A stretch of 64,000 bases of DNA, taken from NCBI GenBank assembly GCA_963816315.1, contig CAWFJZ010000016.1, positions 1-64,000 on the forward strand. The letters are read 5' to 3'. Below are positions 45,720 to 55,402 of this stretch, piece after piece. The translations under genes and the position numbers were made by a program. Positions within the stretch are counted from its first letter, which is position 1. The number at the start of each line of letters is the position of its first letter. The notes under the pieces were generated by a model. The model saw only the letters and a list, made by a program, of their open reading frames with translations. It searched no databases and had not been told where the DNA came from. The DNA comes from CADEEN01 sp963816315. GTDB taxonomy: Bacteria > Pseudomonadota > Gammaproteobacteria > Burkholderiales > Burkholderiaceae_C.

Positions 45720-46196
45720 GTGTTCTCCAAACATCGGTCTTCACAACATCGATGCACGAGAAGCGCGAAGCCCACCAAGGAACCGCCCTGGACCGCGGCC
45801 GCGCTGGAGGTCTCGCTCTTGAAGCGAAATCAGCGCGGCGTTGGCGTTGGCGCGTGCGTGTCAGCCGGCGCGGGCCAAGGTTCGCGCACGGCCGACCCGC
45901 CCCGCGGCGCATCGTGTGCGCGCGGGCAGGAGGTCTTGGTGGGCTGGAACTTCATGGTCCGAAGGGCTGAACGCGAATGCAGGCCGGGCCTGCATCCGAT
46001 AAACCTTGTTCTTTTCTCGCGGCCGGCATAACGCCTGCCGAGGGTTGGATTCGTGTCTCTCTGCCACTCGCGTCGCGCGGCTGCCTTGTCACTCTGGGAC
46101 TGAAGGCCCGCGGTGCGCAGCGGGTGTTGCATCACCTCCACGCTGCTCGGGTGCGACCGCTAAACTCGTAGCGAATCAAGCACTTACGGCAACAAC
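45720..46196. other. 477-base divergent region between rne and rluC (long rne leader)
   Basis: No gene was recognised here. The rne side should contain its long 5' leader, which in E. coli is used for autoregulation. A perfect palindrome ATGCAGGCC-G-GGCCTGCAT lies at 45977-45995. TAAACT at 46161-46166 is a weak -10 candidate for rluC, without a well-spaced -35. A short G-rich stem (GCCGCGCTGG/CAGCGCGGC, about 45,800-45,840) may form in the rne leader RNA. Confidence 0.5.
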
Positions 46197-47156
46197 GTGG
46201 TCGAAACGATTATAGGGGGCAAAGCGCCGCCGCAGGTGCAAAGACTGGTCATCGATGAGGGCAGCGAAGGCCAAAGGCTCGACAACTTCCTGCTGCGGGT
46301 GTTGAAGGGCGTGCCCAAGACGCATGTCTATCGTGTCATTCGTTCGGGCGAGGTGCGCATCAACAAGGGCCGGGCCGCGGCCGACACGCGGTTGGTGCTG
46401 GGTGATGAGGTGCGCGTGCCGCCGGTGCGCATGGCCGAGCCGAAGGCCGAAAGCTCGGTGCCGCCACGCGAGTTTGCGGTGCTGTTCGAGGACGATCACT
46501 TGCTGGCCATCGACAAGCCGGCCGGCGTGGCGGTGCACGGCGGCTCGGGCGTCAGCTTCGGCGTCATCGAGCAGTTGCGCCGCGCGCGGCCGGCGGCGAA
46601 GTTCCTGGAGCTGGTGCACCGTCTCGACAAGGAAACGTCGGGCGTGCTGCTGTTGGCCAAGAAGCGCAGCGCGCTGACGAACGTGCAGGACCAGTTTCGC
46701 GAGCGCGGCACGGTGAAGGTCTATGCGGCGCTGGTCAACGGCGTCTGGCCGGCAAGCAAGAAAGTCATCGACGTGGCCTTGCTGAAGACGCTCGACGCGC
46801 AAGGCGAGCGCCATGTGCGGGCGGCGAGCGCGGACAACACGGATGCGCGGCGCTCGATCACGCTGGTCAAGGTGGCGCGCAAGTTCGCGCAGCACACCCT
46901 GCTCGACGTGACTTTGAAGACAGGCCGCACGCACCAGATCCGCGTGCACCTGGCGCATGAAGGGCACGCGCATCGTCGGCGACCCGAAGTACGGCGACTT
47001 CGCCGCCAACCGGCTGATGGCGCGCGGCGGGCACCGCTTTGCTCGCATGTTCCTGCATGCAAAGCACCTGGCCTTCGATCACCCTGCCGGCGATAGCGAA
47101 TCGCGCTCGACGCGCCGTTGCCGATAGAGTGCGTGCAGCTTCTGGAGCAGTTATGA
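46197..47156 (+). CDS. rluC: 23S rRNA pseudouridine synthase RluC, two frameshifts
   Basis: Converts uridines 955, 2504 and 2580 of 23S rRNA in E. coli. The S4 domain is SEGQRLDNFLLRVLKGVPKT, and the catalytic aspartate lies in ELVHRLDKETSGVLLLAKKR. RTHQIRVHLAHEGH is the late motif. The frame changes near 46971 (extra base before I-V-G-D-P-K-Y-G-D-F) and again near 47095 (missing base before R-I-A-L-D-A-P-L-P-I-E). The restored frame ends at TGA 47154-47156. The two cancel, giving 319 codons, normal length. The start is GTG at 46197. Confidence 0.92.
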
Positions 47157-47233
47157 CCACCCCCACGCTCACTGCGTTCGCTGCCCCCCTAGGGGGCGCA
47201 CGCGCCCTTCGGGCGGCCGGGCGGGCGCTTTGA
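47153..47233 (+). repeat. Class I GC-rich repeat with a 26-codon open frame linking rluC and gph
   Basis: ATG at 47153 overlaps the restored rluC stop (ATGA). The frame (begins MTTPTLTAFAAPLGG) ends with TGA overlapping the TTG start of gph (TTGA). The DNA closely matches the rfbB-rfbD element: ACGCTCACTGCGTTCGCTGC, a C-run/G-run palindrome, CTTCGGGCGGCCGGGCG. This copy supplies the whole gap between the two genes. Confidence 0.72.
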
Positions 47234-47884
47234 AGAAGTTCGATCTGATCGTCTTCGACTGGGACGGCACGCTGTTCGACTCCACCGCTCTGATCGTGCG
47301 CTGCATCCAGAACGCCTGTGCCGACGTCGGCGCGACGGTGCCGAGCGACATGCGACGCCGCCTACGTCATCGGCCTCGGCCTGCAAGACGCGCTGCGCCA
47401 CGTGGCGCCCGGTCTGCCGCAGGCGCGCTACCCCGAACTCGGCCTGCGCTACCGCCACCACTACTTTGCCAGCCAGCACGAGCTCTCTCTGTTCTCCGGC
47501 ACGCTGGAGATGTTGCAGGCCTTGAAGGCGCGCGACCATCGGCTGGCCGTGGCCACCGGCAAGAACCGCCGCGGCCTCGACGACGCGCTGGCGCATTCGC
47601 AGTTGAAAGGCCTGTTCGACAGCACGCGCACCGCCGACGAAACCGCGTCGAAGCCCGACCCGCTGATGCTGCACGAGCTGATGCGCGAACTCGGCGTCGA
47701 GCCCGCGCGCACGCTGATGATCGGCGACACGACCCACGACCTGCTGCTCGCACGCAACGCCGGCACGCCGCGCGTGGCCGTGTCGTTCGGCGCGCACGAT
47801 CACGAGGCATTCGCCGAGTTCGGGCCGCTGCATATTGCGCATTCGACGCGCGAGCTGCATGACTGGCTTCTCGCCAATGCATGA
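47230..47884 (+). CDS. gph: HAD-family phosphoglycolate phosphatase-like hydrolase, one extra base
   Basis: Cytoplasmic HAD phosphatase of about 217 residues. Motif I DLIVFDWDGTLFDSTALIV has both aspartates; motif II/III follow as LAVATGKNRRGLDDALAHSQ and ASKPDPLMLHELM; motif IV is MIGDTTHDLLLARNAGT. The frame shifts near 47350, between VGATVPSD and DAAYVIGLGLQDALRHVAPG. The start is TTG at 47230. Many beta-proteobacterial homologues next to rluC are annotated Gph or a generic HAD hydrolase; substrate is not certain. Confidence 0.88.
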
Positions 47885-48281
47885 CGCGCAGTTCTTGTGC
47901 CGCAGCGACGAACTCGCCGAACGCGGCAAAGGCGTCGTCTTCGACGTCATGCTGTGGCGCCAGCCCGCGCGCGCGTTCGCGCTGCGCATCGACGGCCGCG
48001 TCGTCGCCTACATCAACCGCTGCGCCCATGTGCCGACGGAGCTCGACTGGAATCCGGGCGAGTTCCTCGACGCCGAACGCACGACGATCGTCTGCGCCGT
48101 TCACGGCGCCCAGTACGCGCCGGCCAGCGGCCACTGCCTCGGCGGGCCTTGCGGCCGCGGCCGCCTGATGCCGGTGGCGGTTGCCGAGAGCGACGGCGAG
48201 GTGACTTGGTATCCTTCCCGCGACATCGCGCCGCTGTCTTTCGATGACGCGGCCCCCACCGCAGGACCCTCTTCGCCATGA
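47877..48281 (+). CDS. Rieske-type [2Fe-2S] protein
   Basis: A 134-residue soluble protein with a single Rieske domain. Ligands are visible as CAHVPTEL (C-x-H) and CAVHGAQY (C-x2-H), 17-18 residues apart. No partner domain is present, so it probably acts as a small electron carrier. The ATG at 47877 overlaps the gph stop and its end overlaps sppA (ATGA). It is regularly found between gph and sppA in this bacterial group. Confidence 0.85.
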   Translation: MHDAQFLCRSDELAERGKGVVFDVMLWRQPARAFALRIDGRVVAYINRCAHVPTELDWNPGEFLDAERTTIVCAVHGAQYAPASGHCLGGPCGRGRLMPVAVAESDGEVTWYPSRDIAPLSFDDAAPTAGPSSP

Positions 48282-49453
48282 ACCCTTCCGACGATTTCGC
48301 GCCGACCACGCCGCCCCCATTGCCGCCGCCATTGCCGCCCCCGCCTCCAGCGCCGCCGCCGGTCGCCAGCGTTGCGGCTGCCGTGCCGCAGCGTCCCGCT
48401 GTCGAGGCCACGCTCGAGTCGGTGGCCCAGGCGCTGCTCAAGGACCGCCGCAGCGAGCGCCGCTGGCGCATCTTCTTCCGCCTGGCCTGGCTCGGCGTCG
48501 CGCTGGCGCTGCTGTGGGGCCTGCTGGTCGCCCGCAATCACATGGCCGCGCCCGGCGTACCGCACACCGCGCTGGTGGAAGTGCGCGGCGAAATCGCGCC
48601 CGACACCGAAGCCAGCGCCGAGCGCATCGTTGCCGCGCTGAAAAACGCGTTCGAGGACAAGGCCGCGCAGGCGATCGTGATGCGCATCAATTCGCCGGGC
48701 GGCAGCCCGGTGCAGGCCGGCATCGTCAATGATGAGTTGAAGCGCCTGAAGGCCAAGCACGGCAAGAAGGTCTATGCCGTCGTCGAGGAAATCTGCGCCT
48801 CCGGCGCGTACTACATCGCCGTCGCCGCCGACGACATCTACGTGGACAAGGCCAGTCTGGTCGGCAGCATCGGCGTCTTGATGGACGGCTTCGGCTTCAC
48901 CGGCACGATGGAAAAACTCGGCGTCGAGCGCCGCCTGCTCACCGCCGGCGAGAACAAGGGCATGCTCGACCCGTTCTCGCCGCAGAACGAAAAGCAGACG
49001 GCATACGCGAAGGCGATGATCGATCAGATCCACCTGCAGTTCATCGGCGTCGTCAAGGAAGGCCGCGGCACCAAGCTGAAGGAGAGCAAGGAGATGTTCT
49101 CCGGCCTGTTCTGGAACGGCGAAGAAGCGATCCGGCTCGGCTTGGCCGACAAGGTCGGCAACCTCGACTTCGTCGCCCGCGAAGTCATCAAGGCCGAAGA
49201 GATCATCGACTACACGACGCACGACAACCTGGCCGAGCGTTTTGCGAAACGATTTGGGGCGGCGATCGGGTATGGCGCGATCAAGGCTTTGCGAGAGACT
49301 GACCGCGTGCGCCTGGTCGCTAAGCTGGCGCGTCCCCCGGGGGATCGTCCGCGACGGACGACGCTCCTGAGCGATCCGACGACGCGCTCGGTCCGCTCGT
49401 CTCGGACCGCATGGCGGTGCTGCCGCAGTACCTGCTGCCCAAGCAGGCACTGA
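48278..49453 (+). CDS. sppA: Signal peptide peptidase SppA (S49), C-terminus extended by a repeat
   Basis: Membrane-anchored serine protease degrading cleaved signal peptides. The N-terminus is proline-rich (TPPPLPPPLPPPPPAPPP); the TM helix is FFRLAWLGVALALLWGLLVA. VMRINSPGGSPVQAG and the nucleophile segment VEEICASGAYYIAVAADDIY, with GSIGVLMDGFGF after it, are S49 signatures. The normal end would be near GYGAIKALRETDRVRLV. The frame then runs into a class II repeat (KLARPPGDRPRR) and overlaps psd by 43 bases, so the last ~45 residues are probably non-native. Confidence 0.9.
   Translation: MNPSDDFAPTTPPPLPPPLPPPPPAPPPVASVAAAVPQRPAVEATLESVAQALLKDRRSERRWRIFFRLAWLGVALALLWGLLVARNHMAAPGVPHTALVEVRGEIAPDTEASAERIVAALKNAFEDKAAQAIVMRINSPGGSPVQAGIVNDELKRLKAKHGKKVYAVVEEICASGAYYIAVAADDIYVDKASLVGSIGVLMDGFGFTGTMEKLGVERRLLTAGENKGMLDPFSPQNEKQTAYAKAMIDQIHLQFIGVVKEGRGTKLKESKEMFSGLFWNGEEAIRLGLADKVGNLDFVAREVIKAEEIIDYTTHDNLAERFAKRFGAAIGYGAIKALRETDRVRLVAKLARPPGDRPRRTTLLSDPTTRSVRSSRTAWRCCRSTCCPSRH
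49322..49410 (+). repeat. Class II repeat read through by sppA
   Basis: In the sppA frame the repeat translates to KLARPPGDRPRR. The same K-L-A-R/Q and P/S-G-D-R-P elements occur in the repeats before glgA (PKLARIPR...APGDR) and ureG (SKLAQTSL...SGDRP). It lies directly before the psd ATG at 49411. CCCCCGGGGG forms a short palindrome. Here the upstream gene has lost its stop before the repeat. Confidence 0.65.
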
Positions 49454-50256
49454 CGCTTTTTGCCGGCGAGATCGCGCGGGCGCGCGGCGGCGCGCTGACG
49501 ACGCGGCTGATCCGCTGGTTCATCGACCGCTACCGCGTCAACATGGCCGAGGCCGCGAACCCCGACCCCGCGGCTTACGCGACCTTCAACGACTTCTTCA
49601 CGCGTGCCTTGGCACCCGGCGCGCGCCCGATCGCCGCCGCGGACTGGGTGAGCCCGGTCGATGGTGCGATCAGCCAGTTCGGCGCCATCGACGGCGATGC
49701 GATCCTGCAGGCCAAGGGCCACAGCTACACCGTGCAGGCGCTGGTCGGCGGCGACGCCGAACTCGCGCGGCCCTTCCTCAACGGCCATTTCGCCACGCTC
49801 TACCTGAGCCCGAAGGACTACCACCGCGTCCACATGCCACGCGCCGGCGCGCTGCGCCGGATGATCCACGTGCCGGGCGATCTGTTCTCGGTGAACCCGA
49901 CGACGGCGCGTGGCGTGCCGGGATTGTTCGCGCGCAACGAGCGCGTCGTCTGCGTCTTCGACAGCGCGGGCGGGCCGTTCGTGGTGGTGCTCGTCGGCGC
50001 CACCATCGTCGGCAGCATGGCCACCGTCTGGCACGGCGTCGTCAACCCGCCGCGGCCGGGCAGCGTGCGCGACTGGCGCTACGACGGCGAGTCGGCGATC
50101 GCACTCAGACAAGGCGACGAGATGGGCCGCTTCCTGCTCGGCTCGACGGTCGTGCTGCTGATGCCCAAATCCGCGGACAGGCCGCTGGCGTTCAACGCGG
50201 CCTGGCGGCCGGGCGGCGCGATCGCACTGGGCGAAGCGATGGCCGGCGCCTCGTAA
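49411..50256 (+). CDS. psd: Phosphatidylserine decarboxylase
   Basis: Makes phosphatidylethanolamine at the inner membrane. The 281-residue proenzyme begins MAVLPQYLLPKQALTLFAGE. It has FNDFFTRALAPGARPI, WVSPVDGAISQFGAIDG (Asp of the catalytic triad), YHRVHMPRAGALRRM (His) and the self-cleavage site FLLGSTVVLLMP (L-G-S-T). The pyruvoyl group forms at that serine. Complete. Confidence 0.96.
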   Translation: MAVLPQYLLPKQALTLFAGEIARARGGALTTRLIRWFIDRYRVNMAEAANPDPAAYATFNDFFTRALAPGARPIAAADWVSPVDGAISQFGAIDGDAILQAKGHSYTVQALVGGDAELARPFLNGHFATLYLSPKDYHRVHMPRAGALRRMIHVPGDLFSVNPTTARGVPGLFARNERVVCVFDSAGGPFVVVLVGATIVGSMATVWHGVVNPPRPGSVRDWRYDGESAIALRQGDEMGRFLLGSTVVLLMPKSADRPLAFNAAWRPGGAIALGEAMAGAS

Positions 50257-50276
50257 GCGCGTAGGTTGCTACGCGC
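50257..50276. terminator. Hairpin between convergent psd and the repeat protein
   Basis: GCGCGTAG-gttg-CTACGCGC is a perfect 8-pair GC-rich stem with a four-base loop, starting right after the psd stop and 10 bases from the end of the opposite gene. No T-run follows on either side. Position suggests termination of both transcripts. Confidence 0.6.
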
Positions 50277-50285
50277 CGCCGAGGC

Positions 50286-51074
50286 TCAGCGGCAGTTCGA
50301 AGCGCCGACGTCGCTGACGCTGGCCACCTTGCCGTTGCGCGTGATGGCGCGCACGCACTGGCTGTCCGTGCTGCCGCGCCAGGTGGTGTGGCTCTCGCGG
50401 CCCTTCATCGTGCCGGCGCGCCAGGTGTAGCCGATCGCCTTCATGTCGCTTTCGAGGTCGTCCGCATTGCGGCCCACCAAGCCGCGCGGGCGGCCCGATG
50501 CGGCTGCCGCCCCCGGTCGCTGCGGCGCCAAGCCGCGCTCGCGGTCCGACTGACCGGCCTTGAAGCCGTCGCCATAGGACTTGTTGCTGCGGTCCTTGTC
50601 GCGGTAAGGCTGGCGGTCGTAGCCGTCGCGGTAGCCCAACTGGAAGTCGGTGTTGCCGGCCGGTGCGCCGGCGCTGCCGCGGCGCCGCTCTTCTCCGGCC
50701 TTGTAGCCGTCACCGTAGGACTTGTTGCTGCGGTCCTTGTCGCGGTAGGCCTGGTTGCCGTAGCCGTCGCGCCAGCCTAGCTGAAAGTCGGCGTTGCCGG
50801 CCGGCGCGCCGGTGCCGCTGCGGCGCTGCTCTTGCCCGGCCTTGTAGCCGTCGCCATAGGCCCTGTTGCTGCGGTCTTTGTCGCGGTAAGCCTTGTTGTC
50901 GTAGCCGTCGCGAAAGCCCAGCTCGTAGTCGGCGCCACTCGCGGCGGCCAGCATGACGGCGTCCGTTGGCTCGCGCGACGGCACATCGGCCGGCATGCCG
51001 GCCGATGCCAGCGCGGCCGCGCCCGTCAACACAACGCCCAGCGTGAGGCGCACGCAACTCGTCATTCGGGCCAT
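50286..51074 (-). CDS. Secreted protein with three 47-residue tandem repeats, function unknown
   Basis: A 262-residue exported protein. The signal peptide is VRLTLGVVLTGAAALASAGM. Three repeats start near residues 49, 96 and 143, each with G-[FWY]-R-D-G-Y, then YRDKDRSN and YGDG-[YF]-KAG, separated by GAPAGN-type linkers. The C-terminal ~65 residues (LVGRNADDLESDMKAIGYTW, SQCVRAITRNGKVASVSDVG) form a small domain with two cysteines. A good ribosome-binding site (GGAG) precedes the ATG at 51074. No enzymatic motif was recognised; the repeats are highly charged and aromatic, suggesting binding rather than catalysis. Confidence 0.8.
   Translation of the reverse strand: MARMTSCVRLTLGVVLTGAAALASAGMPADVPSREPTDAVMLAAASGADYELGFRDGYDNKAYRDKDRSNRAYGDGYKAGQEQRRSGTGAPAGNADFQLGWRDGYGNQAYRDKDRSNKSYGDGYKAGEERRRGSAGAPAGNTDFQLGYRDGYDRQPYRDKDRSNKSYGDGFKAGQSDRERGLAPQRPGAAAASGRPRGLVGRNADDLESDMKAIGYTWRAGTMKGRESHTTWRGSTDSQCVRAITRNGKVASVSDVGASNCR
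50530..50933 (-). repeat. Three in-frame 141-base tandem repeats inside the secreted protein gene
   Basis: The units begin near 50930, 50789 and 50648 and encode near-identical blocks. The second and third share YRDKDRSNKSYGDG exactly; the first has NRAYGDG. High DNA similarity between units suggests recent duplication or ongoing recombination. The unit number may vary between strains. Confidence 0.8.
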
Positions 51075-51158
51075 GGCTTGTCTCCTCGTAGTTTCACGAC
51101 GCCCGCGACCAACGCGCGGCCGGCCCGGCGGTGCACAACGGCAGCGCCGGGCGGGTTT

Positions 51159-51659
51159 TCACTGCGGTGGGATGCGCAGCAACTGCCCCGGGTAGATCTT
51201 GTCCGGGTGCTTCAACATCGGCTTGTTGGCTTCGAAGATCACCGGGTACTTCATCGCGTCGCCGTAAGCGGCCTTGGCGATCTTCGACAGCGTGTCGCCG
51301 CTGACCACGGTGTGCCACGATGATTCGGGTTCGGGCGCTTCGACGACCAGCATATCGTTGACCGAACTGACGCCGGCCACGTTGCCGCAGCACAGCAACA
51401 CTTTTTCTTTCGTCGCTTGGTCGGCCACCGTACCGGCCACCGCGACGACGCCCGACGGCGCATCGAACGACACGTTGAGGCCGCCGACCTCCAAGCCCTG
51501 TGTCTCGATGTAATCGGCGATCGCTTTGCCGGCGGCTGCGCTCATGGCGGCGACGTTCTCCGGTGTCGGCGCCGACTTGACGGCCGCCTCGGCGGCCTTG
51601 GCTTCGCCGATACCGAACAGCTTTTCACCTGCATCCTTGATGAAAGACATCAATCCCAT
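51159..51659 (-). CDS. kbp: BON/LysM protein, Kbp (YgaU)-like
   Basis: A 166-residue cytoplasmic protein with a BON domain (IADYIETQGLEVGGLNVSFD) and a C-terminal LysM domain (SWHTVVSGDTLSKIAKAAYG, KHPDKIYPGQLLRIP). E. coli Kbp of the same layout binds potassium. The opening MGLMSFIKDAGEKLFGIGEA matches Kbp-like proteins closely. The ATG at 51659 has AGGAG upstream; open codons reaching 51731 are rejected. Divergent from glgC. Potassium binding is inferred from family. Confidence 0.87.
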   Translation of the reverse strand: MGLMSFIKDAGEKLFGIGEAKAAEAAVKSAPTPENVAAMSAAAGKAIADYIETQGLEVGGLNVSFDAPSGVVAVAGTVADQATKEKVLLCCGNVAGVSSVNDMLVVEAPEPESSWHTVVSGDTLSKIAKAAYGDAMKYPVIFEANKPMLKHPDKIYPGQLLRIPPQ

Positions 51660-51775
51660 GGTCTGCTCCTGTGTGACTGGTGAGGACGGGGCGATGGTAG
51701 CGGTGAATCCCGTTAATCCCGGATAGGCCAAACCGGCGGCGGGCGCAGAATCGCCGTCAAACAGGAGGCAACGCC

Positions 51776-53064
<1,289 letters not shown>

Positions 53065-53068
<4 letters not shown>

Positions 53069-53187
53069 GCCGGCGGGCCGAGCGCCGGGCCGCTCCCAAG
53101 TTGGCCCGCATCCCAAGGGCCACGAAGGGGCCCTTACGAGCCCCTGGGGATCGGGCGGCGTACTCGCCGCCCGAGGGGCTCACATGA
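53065..53187 (+). repeat. Class II repeat: 40-codon open frame linking glgC and glgA
   Basis: GTG at 53065 overlaps the glgC stop (GTGA), and the frame ends with ACATGA, where TGA overlaps the glgA ATG at 53184. The peptide includes RAERRAAPKLARIPR and APGDRAAYSPPEGLT. The element before ureG has the same order: RAERPAAPK, SKLAQTSL and SGDRPMYPSDEGQT, also ending ACATGA. Conserved frame and boundaries argue that the similarity includes coding register, not just GC-rich DNA. Confidence 0.75.
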
Positions 53188-54650
53188 CTCGCGTTCTTCA
53201 CGTCGGCGCCGAGATCTATCCCTTCGTCAAGACCGGCGGTCTGGCCGACGTGATCGGTGCTTTGCCGGCGGCGCTGGTTGCTGCGCAAGCCGATGCACGC
53301 GTGCTGCTGCCGGGCCTGCCGGCGTTGACGACCGTGCTGCGCGACGCCAAGGCCGTCGGCAGCGTGCAGCCGCCGTGGGGCGGCGCCGCCGCCGAGCTCG
53401 TCGAAGGCCGGCTCGATGCGCCGTCGCTCGACAACGTGCGCGTTGTCCTGCTGCGCCACGAAGCGCTTTACGCGCGCGCCGGCACGCCGTATGGCGACGG
53501 CAGCGGCCACCCGTTTGCCGACAACCCGCGCCGCTTCGCACTGCTCGGCCTGGCCGCAGCGCGGCTGGCCGAAGGCGTGAACCCGGCGTGGCGGCCGCAG
53601 GTGCTGCATGCTCACGACTGGCACGCCGGCCTGGCCGCGGCCTACAACGCCTTCTCGCGCCGCGCCGGCAAGAGCGCGGCGGCAAGCGTGTTCACGATCC
53701 ACAACCTGGCCTTCCAGGGCGTGTTCGCGCGCGCCGCCTTTGCCGAGCTCGGCCTGCCGGCCGATGCCTGGGGCGTGCAGGGCGTCGAGTTCCACGACCA
53801 GTTGTCGTTCATGAAAGCCGGCCTGCATTACGCCGACCGCATCACCACCGTCAGCCCGACCTATGCGCGCGAGATCCAGACCGCGGAGCTCGGCGCCGGC
53901 CTCGATGGCCTGCTGCGTGAACGCAGCGCGGCCGTCAGCGGCATCTTGAACGGCGTCGATGACGCGGTCTGGGACCCGGCGCACGATGCGCTGATCGCCA
54001 CGCATTTCAGCGCGCAGCGCATGATCGGCAAGGCCGAGTGCAAGGCCGCGCTGCAACGCGAATGCGGTCTCGACGTGCAGAGCAGCGCACCGCTGTTCAC
54101 TGCCGTCAGCCGCCTGACCGAGCAGAAGGGCCTGCAATTGGTCGTCGGTGCGGTCGATGCGCTGGTCGAGCGTGGCGCGCAACTGGTCGTGCTCGGCAGC
54201 GGTGACGCCGCACTCGAAGACGCGTTTCGCGCCGCGGCGAAGAAAAACCCGCGCCACATCTGCCTGCGCCAGGGTTACGACGAAGCCCTCTCGCACCGTA
54301 TCTTCGCTGGCAGCGACGTCACGCTCGTGCCGTCGCGCTTCGAGCCGTGCGGCCTGACGCAGATGTATGCACTGCGCTATGGCAGCCTGCCCCTGGTGCG
54401 CCGCACCGGCGGCCTGGCCGACACGGTCACCGACTGCACGCTCGAAGACCTGGCCGATGAGCGCGCCACCGGCTTCGTCTTCGAACGCTTCGACGCCGAC
54501 GATTTGCTGCGCGCCGTGCGCCGCGCGCACGCGTTGTGGTCGCGGCCGCGCGACTGGCGCGCGGTGCAAAAGCGCGGCATGGCGCAGCGCTTCGGCTGGG
54601 ACACCGCGGCAGAGCGCTACCTGGCGCTGTACAGACAGATCAGTGTTTGA
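53184..54650 (+). CDS. glgA: Glycogen synthase (ADP-glucose)
   Basis: GT5 glycogen synthase, 488 residues. The ADP-glucose binding start is RVLHVGAEIYPFVKTGGLAD followed by VIGALPAAL. VLHAHDWHAGLAAAYNAF, VFTIHNLAFQGVFARAAFAE, ILNGVDDAVWDPAHD, SRLTEQKGLQLVVGAVDAL and VPSRFEPCGLTQMYALRYGS followed by LPLVRRTGGLADTV are the family signatures. Complete. Its end overlaps the convergent gspB by 11 bases. Confidence 0.96.
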   Translation: MTRVLHVGAEIYPFVKTGGLADVIGALPAALVAAQADARVLLPGLPALTTVLRDAKAVGSVQPPWGGAAAELVEGRLDAPSLDNVRVVLLRHEALYARAGTPYGDGSGHPFADNPRRFALLGLAAARLAEGVNPAWRPQVLHAHDWHAGLAAAYNAFSRRAGKSAAASVFTIHNLAFQGVFARAAFAELGLPADAWGVQGVEFHDQLSFMKAGLHYADRITTVSPTYAREIQTAELGAGLDGLLRERSAAVSGILNGVDDAVWDPAHDALIATHFSAQRMIGKAECKAALQRECGLDVQSSAPLFTAVSRLTEQKGLQLVVGAVDALVERGAQLVVLGSGDAALEDAFRAAAKKNPRHICLRQGYDEALSHRIFAGSDVTLVPSRFEPCGLTQMYALRYGSLPLVRRTGGLADTVTDCTLEDLADERATGFVFERFDADDLLRAVRRAHALWSRPRDWRAVQKRGMAQRFGWDTAAERYLALYRQISV

Positions 54651-55381
54651 TCTCGAAGCGCACGCCGCGCGCTGACAGCACGCTGGCCGATGCGCCGATG
54701 CGCTCGACGACGAGCCCGTCGGCCACCGCATCGCCTTCGCGCAGCACCTGGCCATTGATGAACAGCATGCGTGCGGAAGGTGTGGGCGAGAAGACGGCGC
54801 CGCTGATGTTGAGCGGCGGCAGGCTCGCGCGCACGTCGGCCGGCAATGCGCTCATCGATGGCACGGACGGCTCGGCCGGGACGACCGGCTTGACCGGCGC
54901 CGGCGCTGGAGCGACACGCGCCACGGGCGGCGGTGCAGCGACTGCGGCCGGCGCGCGCGGCGCAGGCGCCGCAGCGGGTGCGGGTGCGGGTGTGGTTGAG
55001 GGCACGAGCACGGGTGCAGGTGCAGGTGCAGGTGGTGGGCGGCGGCGGCGGTGCGGCGGGCAGGGTCGCTGCCGGCGCCGGCGTTTCGGCGACGGGCGCC
55101 TGCCGGGGAGTCGGCGCGGGCGCAGTGGGGGGTGCGGCTGTCGGCGGCGGCGCCTCGGCCACCAGCGGCGGCAGGCGCACGCCGCGCTCGGACCACAACA
55201 TCCAGCCCAGCGCGGCGGCGAGCAGCACGATCGCCGCGATGGAGATCGCCGGCCACGGCAGGCCGCCTTCGCGGCGCTCGCGGCCGGCGGGATCGTCTTG
55301 CGGATGGGCGTGCAAGCCGGGCACGGCACTGCGTTCGCGCTCGGCGTCGGCCTTCTTCAAGGCATCGAGGATGTAGCTCAA
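54640..55381 (-). CDS. gspB: Type II secretion assembly protein GspB-like, one extra base
   Basis: Inner-membrane protein that with GspA assembles the secretin. The N-terminus MSYILDALKKADAERERSAV is the standard GspB start, with a TM helix (PAISIAAIVLLAAALGWMLW) and a long Pro/Ala linker. The C-terminal GspB domain (LNISGAVFSPTPSARMLFIN, GQVLREGDAVADGLVVERIG) lies in another frame. The shift falls near 55,035-55,045 in a repeated GGTGCA tract. Start codon is TTG at 55381 with GGAG upstream. About 246 residues. Confidence 0.88.
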
Positions 55382-55402
55382 CGCGGTCTCCGTAGCGTGG
55401 AA

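Noticed and set aside
47230..47862. Reading gph as ending at 47862 in its first frame
   Set aside because: After about 47350 that frame becomes Arg/Ala low-complexity, whereas the alternative frame carries the HAD motifs to 47884; a single extra base explains it.
50530..50933. Tandem repeats as a CRISPR array
   Set aside because: The units are contiguous, 141 bases long and in frame within a protein gene; there are no unique spacers and no cas genes.
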